64,000 nucleotides of DNA from Metopolophium dirhodum (lineage: Eukaryota > Arthropoda > Insecta > Hemiptera > Aphididae): positions 29,264,001 to 29,328,000 of the forward strand of contig NC_083566.1 in the NCBI RefSeq assembly GCF_019925205.1, given 5' to 3'. The notes below the pieces were generated by a model. That model did no database searches. It worked only from the letters and a program-made list of their open reading frames with translations, and was not told the DNA's origin. Positions 47,701-59,393 of the stretch are shown here, one piece after another (position 1 is the first letter of the stretch; each line of letters opens with the position of its first letter). The position numbers were made by a program, and so were the translations under genes.

Positions 47701-50700
47701 CATATAAATCCGGGCTCTATTTATGATCAATGAACACAAATATTCAGCATCTTTGAATCAATGTATCAACAAATTGTCATAATATATAATTAAAATAGTA
47801 TGAACAATGTGTCAATGCATGTTCAATTTTAAAGATTTTGTATGCCTAATATTTTTTTCGTAATTATAGTTTTTTAGGAAATTAATACATCCTGTATAGG
47901 GCATCAAATTCTCAACCTTACTGATGAAATCATAATTGTCTATATCATATAAACCAATATTTGAAAATCACTTTAAGAGGACGCCACCCATACATTTGTT
48001 GTCTCTGTCTTTCACACGCACGATATAGCAAATTGTCGTTCATTAGTTTCAATAGTGTGCTGTTTATTTTGATACTAGAGTGAATTCACCTATTAAAAAA
48101 CTTTTAGGCAAGGACATTATCTGTGCTTGAGCGTTGCTGATTTTTCGAAATATTCATTTTCAAGCAAGATATGGTATGTGAAATATCAAAAATTAAAAAT
48201 GCTCATATCTCGCTTGAAAATTAAAATATTGAATAAAAGTCAATGCTTAACACAGATAATATTATTATCTAAAAAATTGATGATTGGACAAATCACTCGT
48301 AATATCAAAACTAACAGCACACTATTGAAACTAGCGAACGAAAATTTGGTATGTCGTACGTGTATAAGACTGAGACAACAAAGCATGAGAGCGTCCTCTT
48401 AATATTTTTTTCATTTACTTTTGTTGAATTTTTAATTTTTTACAAAATGTGTATTTGTAGTTTATTTATTAGTGATACTTACTGACATGACACTGATAAT
48501 ACTTCCTATTTACCAAATGTGTCAAGTAGTTATATAAATTATGAATTATATGTACAAATTGATAGTTGTTTATTATAACATTTTACTCACTATATAATGT
48601 TATACACTACATGTAAAAGATAAATATGTTCTGAATTTACATTATAAGTATTTTTTACTGTTAACAAATAAGTATTAAACTCATAATTTAAATGACTAAT
48701 TATATTTAAATTATTAAGTATTTTTAAATAATATGATTTTTGTAAATGTTTAGGTTCTAAGTAAAAGTTCAGCTGAAATGTGGTGGAGTTCAAGACTTGT
48801 GTCCCAGGGGGAAATGAATGATAGTCTAGATGGTCTCCATTCTAGTAATGCATCTTTACGATTAAGAGCTCAAATATTGTTAAACTTATATTGCAACGAT
48901 CACATGAATTTCAATGATGGTACCTGTTGCTCAAGTACTGAACCATATACTTCATTACAAAGTTATATGTTGGTTTTTTTTATCATTTGGTAAGTTACTT
49001 TAATATAAACTCATTTTTAAATTTTTAATAAATTTTAGATATTTTGTATTTAGTATTTTCATTGGAATCCTAATGGCAGTTAGATATCGACAAAATAGGT
49101 TATCTAAAAATGAACCAAGCTATGTGGTAATGATTTCTCTTGCAAAATTGGGTCTTATTATGATTTATTTTTACTTATGTGACAGGTAAATTATTGATTC
49201 TTCTATTGAATCTTTTAGAATATCTTATGATGAATAAACTACTTCATTTTCAGAACAAATTTTTTCATGAAAGAAAACAAATATTATTCTGATGCCAGTT
49301 TTTGGTTGCCTGTTGGTTATGTATTTGTTCTCGGTTTATTTTTTACTGAAGAAAGTAGATACACAAAAGTACTTCATCGAGATCAAACTGACGAATGGAA
49401 AGGTATTAGTTTTAAGAATTTTGTTTTAATTCAATTCTCTTTCAAAAATTATAAAAATATTCATAGATAATTAATTTACAAAAATTTCAGAAAACAGAAC
49501 ATAATATTATACATTACTCATAATAATGTGTAATATTATATGGTTTATCCCGTATATTTAATAAAATAATCTATTAAATGTTTATTCATTTTTTTTTTGG
49601 TTATAACTATTTGTTCAAAGTCTTAAGTAGACCTATGTATGAGTGAATTTGATTTATATTTCTGTACAAAGTAATAAAAATATTATGTTTTAGAATAAAT
49701 ATAGTAATACAATTTTCACTTCAACAAATAAATAATTTATTTCTAGGTTGGATGCAATTAATAATTTTAATATACAATTTAACTGGAGCAAGTATCAAAA
49801 CATCAATTGCAAATCATGTTCAAATATTGATATCTGCATATCTATTTCTTACGGGATATGGTCATTTTTATTACATGTGGCATAGAAGTGATGCAGGACT
49901 TACCCGTTACTTTCAGGTAAAACATCGATTTTGTTCAATGTATTTATAAAATCCTCATTCGTCATTCAGATTTTCCAATTACACTCCTTTATCATTCTCT
50001 GGTCTTGTGTGAATTTTATACTACTGGACGGAGAACTGATAAAGGAAAGTGATGTGGAACATATGTTTTAATTGTATAAATAATAAATAATTGTATTCAA
50101 ATTTAATATTTAGTAGGCTTTTTTCAATATTTCACCAGTTTTTTTTTTTATAAATACATATTTTTAATTGATACTTTAAATGTCTGTAAGAAAAACTTTT
50201 GAGGATCATTGTACCTATTATACCTATTGTACATTATCAAGCCTCATATTGTATACATTTTACTCTTTTTAATTTATGTACCGACTCAGTATCACAAAAC
50301 GAATCAGAATATCAAATGGATGACATACACACAACTTTAAAAATATTGGTGCATGTTGTGTGCTCTATGTGTATTTATTTATTTTTATAACATGTATTTT
50401 GATTGTTACTATTTTTAAATTTTAATCAAATGATTAAAATCATTATTTTTTTGTTTCACATTGAAACTAGAAAACTTTTAATTGGTTATATTCTATAATA
50501 ATTTGTACAATAGATTATTTTAATATGCAGGTTACATTTGGATGTATTATAATATACAATTTGTACCATAATAATATAATCATATTTACAGTATTATAAT
50601 CATATAATTAAATGTATATTTTATACAAATTATTATGTATGCATAGTTGTAACTATGTTCATCACCATAGATTTAGGACTAGGATATTTTAAAAAATGCA

Positions 50701-52912
50701 TTCAAAGCTACCCTTAAAACAATCAAATTTGATGTTATAAAATGGTTTAATTCATTCAGAATATACCATACAGTATTTTATTAGTAGCTATATTCTGTAA
50801 TTCTTTATTGGTTTTGATACTTTGAGGCACCAACAATGGTACCTACATGTCGATATGTCTGTATTATCATTTATGGCACACAAGTGTAACATAAACAAGC
50901 ACCTCTACTACAACAGTAAAAATAATATTAAATAAAAAAGATCTTATAAGTCTAAAAATTAGGAAAACTTACCTAAAATGTATAAAGTTTACAACAAATT
51001 AGCCATAATATAAACAAAATGTCTGAAAAACAAATCAATTAATTTAAAATTATACCCTGTTCCAAAAGAGAAGACACCAGGCAGCCATGTGCAAAACTAA
51101 TTTTTCTAAGTAAATTGGGTGTCTTCTCTTTTGGAATAGGGTATAATAATGTTACACAGTCTCAATACCTTATTTATGCCTTTTTTCTTCCACCAGAAAT
51201 TGATCCAACGGTATAGGTTAATTACAATAAATAGTCAATTAGTAAAAATGTCTATATTTTTGAGGTACAATTGTGCCGTGTATGTGGTATTATAATATTT
51301 TTGTTATTCCTAATAGGGAATTGTATTGATATTTGATATTATTAGCCCAAAAAAATTCTTTGTATGTGTTTGGCATGTGGTGCCATTTTGAAAATCAACA
51401 ACAAATCATGTTCTGTATCCCAATAAACTGTTCCAGTAAGCCAAATATATCAATATTTTTTTTTTGTAATGTATATTTCAAAAACGCGTTATTTTTAAAA
51501 ATGTTGACTTTCAAAATAGACATAAAAAATTTAATTTTAATATTTACTCTAAAATTTAAATAGTTATTAGTAAGAGAAAAAAAAAAAAATTAATGTACTG
51601 ATATGTTAGATTTGTATATAAAAATAAAAAATAATGGACATATCATATTTAAACTATAAATAATCTTAAAAATAATTGAATTTTTTTTTTATAGATCTTA
51701 TTTAGATTGAACATGTTGACTGTAGTGTTGTGTATTTGCATGAACCGGCCATACCAATTCTATTATTACATACCTTTAGTATCATTTTGGTTTACTATTG
51801 TCTACTTACTATTAATTTGTCCACCTCGTGTAACTGCAGCTTCATCTGAAATAAGACCGGCACAGTACTTATATATAATTTTAAAAATATTAGCTCTTTT
51901 CATTTTCATCACCATTCTTTATATGTCTGAGGTATGTTTAGTTATAATACCCATAATTCATATAATTATAAATATATAATAATGCATATTAATTGATTTT
52001 AATTTTTAGGTATTTTTTGATAAAATTTTTCTCACGCGTCCATGGAAAGCCTTATTTGTAACTACAGATGACGATATTCATGAATGGTGGTATCGGTGGA
52101 AACTAAACCGTTTTAGGTAACAAATATAACAAATTTAATATAAAATATTTATAATAATTAAAATAATATATGTTTAGTGTTGTTAATGGTGTAATACTGA
52201 GTTTTATCATCATCTTAGCTCAACGTTATAATTTAATTGATGACAATAATCACAGTAATTTGGTATCGCCTCGATTAGCTGTATTCTCTTCATTCGTTGC
52301 ATTCATTGGACTTATTGCGTCGACTGTTTATAATATTTTGTGTCAGAATAAAACAGAATGCTATGAACTATTATCTTATACATCAGTCATTCCTGTAAGA
52401 CTCAAGATGCAATAATTATAAAAAAAAATAGTGTATGTACCATTAAATATTTTTATTTCCAGATAGTTAGTTACATAATATTAAGAAATGTTTCTGGCGT
52501 ATTGAGAACGCGTTTCTCCAGTTTATTTGCCTGGTTTGGCAGAATTTCTTTAGAATTAATGGTTTGCCAATGTCATATATGGTTAGCAGCCGATACTCAT
52601 GGAGTTCTTGTATTATTACCTGGTTATCCAGTACTCAATGGTTTAATTGTTTCGTTCATTTTTATTTGCATCTGCCATGAGGTAATTATATCCCATTCAT
52701 ACTAAATATTATATATCTAAATAGTAAATAATAATATCTAGTATTCTAAATAAATTTTTTTTTTCAATACAAATATTATTTGACAGTTACATGATATTAC
52801 AACCAAATTGACGCCATATGCTGTGCCATCTGATCATAAAGATTTATTCCGTAACCTTATATGTTTCATCTTGTTGTTAATACCGTTAGGAGCAAACGAC
52901 GGCATGTTTTAA
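44748..52912 (+). CDS. CASD1: CASD1 sialate O-acetyltransferase, 14 exons, 792 aa
   Basis: Golgi multi-pass enzyme that in mammals transfers acetyl groups to sialic acid (on CMP-Neu5Ac). Exons: 44748-44913, 45017-45113, 46457-46724, 46810-46929, 46992-47126, 48754-48989, 49054-49185, 49254-49402, 49747-49916, 51695-51931, 52010-52116, 52178-52394, 52463-52681 and 52787-52912; all phases join. An N-terminal anchor (about 35-55) is followed by an SGNH-type lumenal domain: WQPYGCMMHEY, then FIGDSR (Ser112), VLWVLQEPVEES, and SLDGLH (Asp288, His291), which together form the expected triad. A multi-membrane acyltransferase domain follows, with FMKENKYYSDASF, QTDEWKGWMQL, TGYGHF, MNRPYQFYY, EWWYRWKLNR and SLELMVCQCHIWLAADTHG, all as in human CASD1 (797 aa). 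Intron 3 appears to use a GC donor. Intron 5 carries two MITEs. Confidence 0.93.
47328..47719. mobile_element. hAT-type MITE with perfect 8-bp duplication
   Basis: tttatgat flanks both sides exactly (47320-47327 and 47720-47727). The ends are inverted: TAGAGCCCGGAATTATATGC on the left, and TAGAGCCCGGATTTATATGC when the right end is inverted. At 392 bp it is noncoding. It lies in CASD1 intron 5. Confidence 0.8.
47973..48402. mobile_element. piggyBac-type foldback MITE, copy 3
   Basis: TTAA lies at 47973-47976 and 48399-48402, with TTAAGAGGACGCCACCC at the left and the inverse, GCGTCCTCTTAA, at the right. The arms pair, with tcgttcattagtttcaatag (left) facing ctattgaaactagcgaacga (right). It lies in CASD1 intron 5. 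An open frame of about 90 codons across its right arm is incidental. Confidence 0.8.
51050..51146. mobile_element. 97-bp MITE, almost all terminal repeat
   Basis: Inverted ends of about 29 bp differ at one base (left TTATACCCTGTTCCAAAAGA; inverted right TTATACCCTATTCCAAAAGA), with only about 39 bp between them. The shared CCAAAAGAGAAGACACC recalls the ends of the 19180-19331 element. It lies in CASD1 intron 9. Confidence 0.7.
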
Positions 52913-53185
52913 ATACAATATATTCATGCATACACGATAAGTTGTTAATTGTGAAGAATAGATGTTTTTAAATAACCAAAGTAGTATTAATGAAACTATT
53001 TGTAAAATACTATATTATTTGGGTTGTTTTTATACTGAAGTTGTTAATTTGTATATCCTATAAAGGCAACTGTTAAATCATATTATTGTTACTATTAGTA
53101 CTATTAATTTCTCAGAATCAAATGTTTTGACACGAACAACTATAATATTATACTATGATTATATTTTTAAAATTAGTATTGATAA

Positions 53186-53191
53186 AATAAA
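53186..53191 (+). terminator. Candidate CASD1 polyadenylation signal
   Basis: AATAAA lies about 275 bp after the CASD1 stop, followed by a T/G-rich stretch (tattttgtgatttttctcctttgtttcttg). This fits a cleavage region better than the other hexamers nearby. Confidence 0.35.
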
Positions 53192-55127
53192 TATATTTTG
53201 TGATTTTTCTCCTTTGTTTCTTGTAGTTATTTACTTTTATATATATATATATATATTATATATCTGTGTCAAATATATAAAATTTTTTTTTCCTTCTATA
53301 GTTTATACATAGGTTTTTTCTGCATTGCATACTACTCCTTCAATATTAATTGAACTTTAGTTTCATAACTATACATTATAATACCCTATTGATAATAGTA
53401 TTTACAATCAAAATAACATTGTATAATTCCATTTAAAACTTTGGACGTTTGATTTAATTATCAGACTTCTGGATAAAAAATATAATTAGACAGCTGCACT
53501 AAATTTGAAATATTTGTTTACACAATAATATTATTTTTATTGTAATTGGTTTAGTAAATAAAGGTAAAAAAATTTAGCAGTCATTAGGAATTACAGTTTA
53601 TAATAAATTATAAGTATAATAAATGTATATTTTTTTTATCATAAGTGATGTATACTTGAACGCTAGACTCAAGTGGACAGAATTCTGAATTAGTAAAAGA
53701 GTTAAACTTATAAAACGTACTGTTGTAAAAGTGCTGTGGATTATGAAATCAAAATCTGACTTAGTATCAATTTACTAGTTAGGTTCCTAGGCGTTGATTG
53801 TTATGGATAGAATGATGAATGATCTAAATAACCAGATTTGAGATTGCACAGAAGTAATGATATTATACATTTTAAATGTTAATTTGATAAAAGTTTTATA
53901 CTGTATTTGTACTGTATTTTAACAATTTAATTTCAACAAATATAATTGTTTTATAATATAATCTGTAACAAAATAAATTATTTTTGAACTATTTATGGTC
54001 GGAAAGTAAATTTTTATTATTCATTTTTAGCATATTTTTGTTAAGTCTTAGAATTTAAAAACAATCAAAATTTGCTTTAAAGGTGGTCAATGTGGTATCC
54101 TTAAATGTAAGTTTAATAATAATAAGTTATTATTAATAACAATTCATTATAATATTAAAGATAATAAAATAATAACACATGATTCGTTCTGCTAAATCTA
54201 AATGCAAAATTACTAGGTTTGGCGTTGGCCAGAGAGAAAAACCAAATAGTGTGCTTGACTTCCTCTTAATGACTTAGGCGCCCGGTGCCAATGTAATTTT
54301 GTACACAAAAATATGGTCTATGAAAATAATGATCCTGCTCTGTAAAATTAACCAAATTTGATAATTTTTTTTTTAACTAATAGAGGGTAATATTTTACAG
54401 GCCCCATCAAACTCTGTTTTTGAATATTTTAATCTCAAATTGTATATGTCTTCAAACATATTACAATTTTAAGCATTTTTTTTATAAATTATATTATTCA
54501 ATTATTTTAAATAAAATAAAAAAAAAAGTTCGATGCGGCCTGTAGGAAGTCTTCTTTCAAATAAAAAAATTGTTATCAAAAAACGACAATTCTACAAGGC
54601 CTGATAATTATTCCCGTGAAGTTATCTTTTTCAATATAATACACCCTATCTACCACACATAAATAGGTATCGGGCAGTAGATTAGTCGAAAAGTATTATT
54701 AAGGTGGCAACTAAAATATAAAATTTAATTTTCAAGTTTTATAGAATTGTGGAAAATTAAAAACTGGCACCGGGTCCCTTAATTATTCTGATAAACAGCA
54801 ATGTAACTGCGATTTTAAATTTAAAATCAAAACGAATGTACTGGGGTGAAAGTTGAATGAGCTCAGCTTCACTATGTATAAATACTCAAGAACAACTGTT
54901 AAAAATAATTCTACTGTACACTAATTGTTATTATTTATTAACTATTCTGTATTCAAAATACTTAAAATGATGGTTGGTACGTAAGGGTAAGATAAAGTTT
55001 ATTAGTTTTCGTGTTATCTTAAGTTCTTGATATAATATGTAAAAGACAAGATTCCTTGTAAAGTGTCAAAGACTAGAAGCGAACTCGCTTAGATCATTAG
55101 ATCAGTATCAGCTAGTTTTAATTTAAA

Positions 55128-55198
55128 GGGGGGGGGGGAGTAAAGCAATAACAGTCAATTATCTAGTAAAACACAGTCCCTCCAAGCCCCCCCCCCCC
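55128..55198. repeat. G11 / C12 inverted homopolymer pair
   Basis: Eleven G (55128-55138) and twelve C (55187-55198) face each other across 48 bp and could pair in single strands. The pair probably marks the two ends of a small element, but no target duplication was found. Confidence 0.5.
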
Positions 55199-57556
55199 TA
55201 TTTGCGCCATTGAGTATAACTAATACTGTAATATTTTTTCCCATTTTTTTTTCGTTACAAGTTACAACAGCTATATTAGCTACACTCTAATCTACACAGA
55301 TTATTGAGTAAATACAAATAGTTAGACCTGTTTACGTTTCAGTATATTACAATATAAAATTAAACATACTTTAAATCTTTAACCGATATTAATAAATAAT
55401 TAGAAATAAATTACATTTTATATATAGCATAATGGCAGGGCTTGCCATTCAATTGCATCGCATAACTAATCATTTTTCTTAAAGATTGTTGTAAGGAAAA
55501 TTTGGATTCCTGTTTTTTTTTGTTCATTTTTTTAGAATCAATTGAGAATCTTGTTTTTTTTTAAATTTAAAAACGATCAGAAATGAGGATTCGCATTCAT
55601 CGCATGTAGCGTAAAATAATGATATGGTCTGTTGGAAAGAAACAGAACGAAATACTATAAATAGTATAATAATAACAGAACTACGGGTGCCGTTTATCTG
55701 TGTACGTAAAAAACAATTAAATGCCGAGGGTTCCCATCGGTATTCATTAATCTACGGTTCCAATTCCCAGTTTGGTAGTTTCCCACTGTAAAACAATCGT
55801 ACCTATATATATATTACATAATAGCGCGATGCCGGCTATTACGAAATACGTTACCAAACTAATAACAATATAGCAAAATCGTTAATCGAAGGTAATAAGT
55901 TGAGAGTAGGTCGTATTATAATTTATAAGAAAGAACTTTTGAAAAAATTGGCGATACCCGTTCGGGTTGATGGTTGTAACTATCATGGTCTATACTCTAT
56001 ACTATATAGTGCTTGTACCATTATACCGAATAAAATTTAAATTATTTATACGTATTTTTATTCTGCGCCCGTAGTAAATGGTATACATTTTTTAATTCTA
56101 TCATAGGTTAAAATCAATCTTTGATTTTATCATTTAAATACGTCGACTGCCGACAATTCGATTTTCGAATGACTACGAAAAATTGATACATCGTTTAATT
56201 ACATCAATAAATATTTAAATTTTTTAAAAAAATGGTAATAAAAATGTTGTCTGTTTCCATAGAGGGGTGAAATCATACTTTTTTACTCCACACACAAAGA
56301 CCCTAAGTTAATCCCTAGAAGGTCCCACCGTCCATCCGAAGAAAGAACACGTTTTGGGATCCGGCGACCGTAAATCATACACATACCTACCTAATTGCGT
56401 GACTTGAATACTTGATCGGTGGAAAAATTACTTGTTGTAGGTAAGGTATTTTTTATCGTTATGCTGATTTTTTTATAATATATGAACGTTTCAGCATATA
56501 GAACGTATAAAACGTAGACCTATCGGTTAGTGAGCAACGCGCAGCGAGTGAACGAAAAACCTGTATCCACTAGACGATAATATTATTTCATGGCCAGATG
56601 CAGTTCGGTATAGTCCATAGAGTCTTGTTGTTAGTTTGCGTGTGGACAGTGAGTTGTGTGTGTACGGTAGCGTTACAGCAAATTAAATTATCGCATTTCG
56701 TATCATTTGGAAAATGTTTAATTAAAATTATTTGAGGACGTCCAGTAATATAAACGAGCTTAAGCGAATAATATAAATGCGCTCTCGGCATCCGCGTTTA
56801 GTTCGGAATATTCGGATAACGCGTATTTGTGTCTCGCGATAACATCGGTGAGTAGGTGATAAATGGTAATGCTAATATGAATAATAAGACTTAAGACGGT
56901 ATAGTGAAATAGTGAATAGGCATAATGCATATTATCGTAATATCATATTATTGAATTATATTGTACCTACACCATTATTATTTATTATTTTGTAATAGTG
57001 AAAAAAATATTTAAAAATACAATGCGGTCGATGTTTGTCAACCTGTCACCGGTTTATTTTCGTATATTGGCGTGCATGTCTGTGTGGCCATCTGTCAAAT
57101 CGGCTGATTGGTCATATTCATCTGATAAAAACAATAAAAATGTTCTCGTTTTGTAAAAATTTATCACCAGTTCTATTGTGTATTTTGTGTACAAGAATTT
57201 TCAATATCACGTATTCACGTTATCGATCGCTCATAAAATAAAGACTAAATGACCTACTATTAAAGTCGTAACCCAAATAATAAGTTGAGACGTTAGTAAA
57301 CTTGTTTTCAAAGTAAAGGGGGTCACGAATTCAACACTATCAGGTAACAAAATAAAACAAAAAAAACAAAAATGTTTAAAATGACAGTCGCTATATTTAA
57401 TTGTAACAATTTAATAATCGATTTAAATACTTCCTGAATTACTACTTAGTGTTTTGTATTGTTTTATATAGATGAAGGTTAAAGTTAAACAACACTAGGT
57501 TCACAATATTTTTCACCAGTATTAAAAGATGTAGTTGAATTTATTGTTCACGGAAA

Positions 57557-57628
57557 ATGACAAACAATCATCCATCAGCCCAAACTGATCGGTCGACGGA
57601 TTGGCGGTCACGTCGACCGGCGTTATGA
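57557..57628 (+). promoter_or_regulatory. 23-codon upstream ORF ending in an ATGA overlap
   Basis: An ATG in good context (A at -3) opens a 23-codon frame whose TGA (57626-57628) overlaps the first ATG of the RNF144-like frame (57625-57627). This geometry suits termination-reinitiation. An upstream splice site could instead remove the small ORF, so its presence in the mRNA is unproven. Confidence 0.45.
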
Positions 57629-58329
57629 AGAAGACCGCTGTTAATTATGAACGTACTCACTCGTTGGCGGATGACGATGAAGATGGTCGCGAGATAATAT
57701 TAGAACGTGATCCATTTCGGCGCCCTAAGTCTCACCGTATCACTGTGCTTTCAGGGCAAAATGGTTTGGAAGAGAAACCGTCTAAAAGTGATGTTGATTT
57801 ACCTAAAAAAAATAGACGTAGTTGGGAGAGAGAAGAAGAAGTGCTTCTGAATAATGAATCATCCCTCGATGATGAAGATGCTGCCAGAAAACTACGAAAA
57901 TGGAGCAAAAGTAAAATAGATTTGTTAATGCCCAGTTTACGGTCCCTGGTCACTTTGGCCAGGGGCAAGTCATCCTCATCTTCATCATTAAATCAACCCG
58001 GTTCAGCAGAAAGTTGGTCACATTTAGAATGTATACGGAATGATGAACCAATTCGTAAATACAATACTATGGTAACATTATCTAATGTAGTACTAAATCG
58101 GCCTGCTGGAATCAAACCAATAAATCGATTACGAGATACTGCTGTTTGTTCAAGATGTAGTAGTGTTTTGTCTTTGGCTGCATCTTCATCTAGATATTCA
58201 TTAGGATCAACATCAAGCTTTGTAACACACCGAGATCAACCTATTGTACTTTGTAAAGTATGTTTAAATGAAGTTCCTGTAAAAAATTCTTGGACGCTTC
58301 AACAATGTGGCTGCTCCTATTGTATTGAA
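57625..58329 (+). CDS. RNF144-like RBR E3 ubiquitin ligase, first coding exon
   Basis: Partial gene. The exon gives 235 residues and ends in phase 0 at a strong donor, GAA|GTGAGT (58330). The next exon is outside the window, more than 5.6 kb away. The last 26 residues, CKVCLNEVPVKNSWTLQQCG followed by CSYC, are the first half of a RING1 domain (Cys210, 213, 228, 230, 233), close to RNF144 CKLCLGEYPVEQMTTIAQCQ. The long N-terminal part is charged and Ser-rich (SSSSSS near residue 116) with no recognised domain; vertebrate RNF144A has only about 20 residues before the RING. A stop at 57586 closes the frame upstream, so Met at 57625 is the first possible ATG. Family members ubiquitinate via a RING2 Cys thioester and usually have a C-terminal membrane anchor; neither can be seen here. 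Confidence 0.75.
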
Positions 58330-59138
58330 GTGAGTTACATTTTATATCTATAAAATTATACTAACCTTTTTCTTTAAACTGTGAATTGTGATAAACCTAC
58401 CTAATTTAGAAAAAGTAAAATTATTTTACTGATAACTTATTTGTTACATAAATTGAATGCATGTTTCTTAATTTTTTTATATTTTATTATGAGTGGCGCT
58501 TATAGTGTAAGCATATTTTAAGCTATATTTTTATTATAAATATATTTCATAAATTATGATAAATTTATCACATTTTTGAAGTTTTTCAAATGTTGAGACA
58601 GATTGTATATACGTTTCTTAGGTCAGGTTAGGTATGCTAAAGTGTTTGGATATCTAGTCAATATAGATAAGTTCTGGTACTATGAAAATTAAAATATATA
58701 TACTTGTATTTATAAATAATATAATAGTTTGATCTTTTCTGTTTAGTATGAACAAAGGTTGTTCATTTTTTCAAATATTTAATTGCATTTTCTTAGATAT
58801 ATATTTTTTGCCTTGATATATCCTTGTTACATCAAATACCAAAGTTAAACTTTAATTGTTTTCTGAATATAGTTAGACATTAAACAAATCTATTTCTCAT
58901 CTTAAAAGGTACTTAAAGAAAAGGTATATGCAACAAATCATATATTATCAATAATAAAATAAATCAATAAATAATATAGTGTATAGTGTATTGGTACTAC
59001 CTAATTTATATAATTTTTCTAAGTGTAGTTCTAGTTATATGTGTTTCTTATTTTATATTTATTTATTTGATATACCTATTACTTGAAAAAAATGTCAGTT
59101 TGTGTAACTCAGAAACTTAAATTGTAATACAATTATAC

Positions 59139-59393
59139 CAGGTCCGGATTAGGTAGTCTCGGCCCTTCAAAAAAAATTTTTCTACCGTCCCATAATTTTC
59201 TATAGAGGCCCAATATTGGACAAATTTTAATATTAATAAACAATAATGACCTTATCACATTTGTTGACAGTATCCTATTATATAGCTGTCATAAAAATTG
59301 TATGCAGCATTGTGGTCAATTTCTTCTACCAGCCCAAAATGTTAGCGGCCTTTCGATATTTTCTCGAATGCTTGACTGGCCTATCCGACCCTG
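59139..59393. mobile_element. hAT-like MITE, CAGGTCCGGATT end
   Basis: The left end CAGGTCCGGATTAGG and the right end, inverted (CAGGGTCGGATAGGC), match imperfectly. The 8-bp flanks aattatac and aataatag match at 6 of 8. The family is shared with 60695-60839. Confidence 0.5.

Larger units (their letters stand above)
52913..57556. other. Intergenic region between CASD1 and the RNF144-like gene
   Basis: The stretch holds the CASD1 3' UTR on the left and AT-rich DNA with a (TA)n run at 53237-53260. A G-run/C-run inverted pair lies at 55128-55198. A GC-richer stretch at about 56500-56850 (cgcgcagcgagtg, gcgctctcggcatccgcg), with a donor-like CG|GTGAGT at 56847, may be a promoter and non-coding first exon of the downstream gene. 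No other coding gene was recognised. Confidence 0.45.

Noticed and set aside
48127..48402. 91-codon open frame on the plus strand
   Set aside because: It lies wholly inside the piggyBac-type MITE at 47973-48402 and shows no protein similarity; the frame is incidental.
49031..49053. First AG (49037-49038) as the CASD1 exon 7 acceptor
   Set aside because: Joining there creates a TGA at the junction; the next AG (49052-49053) keeps the frame and the conserved sequence.
57601..57624. Earlier start (TTG at 57601) for the RNF144-like frame
   Set aside because: Non-ATG starts are rare in animals, and the first in-frame ATG at 57625 is available; no conserved residues lie upstream.
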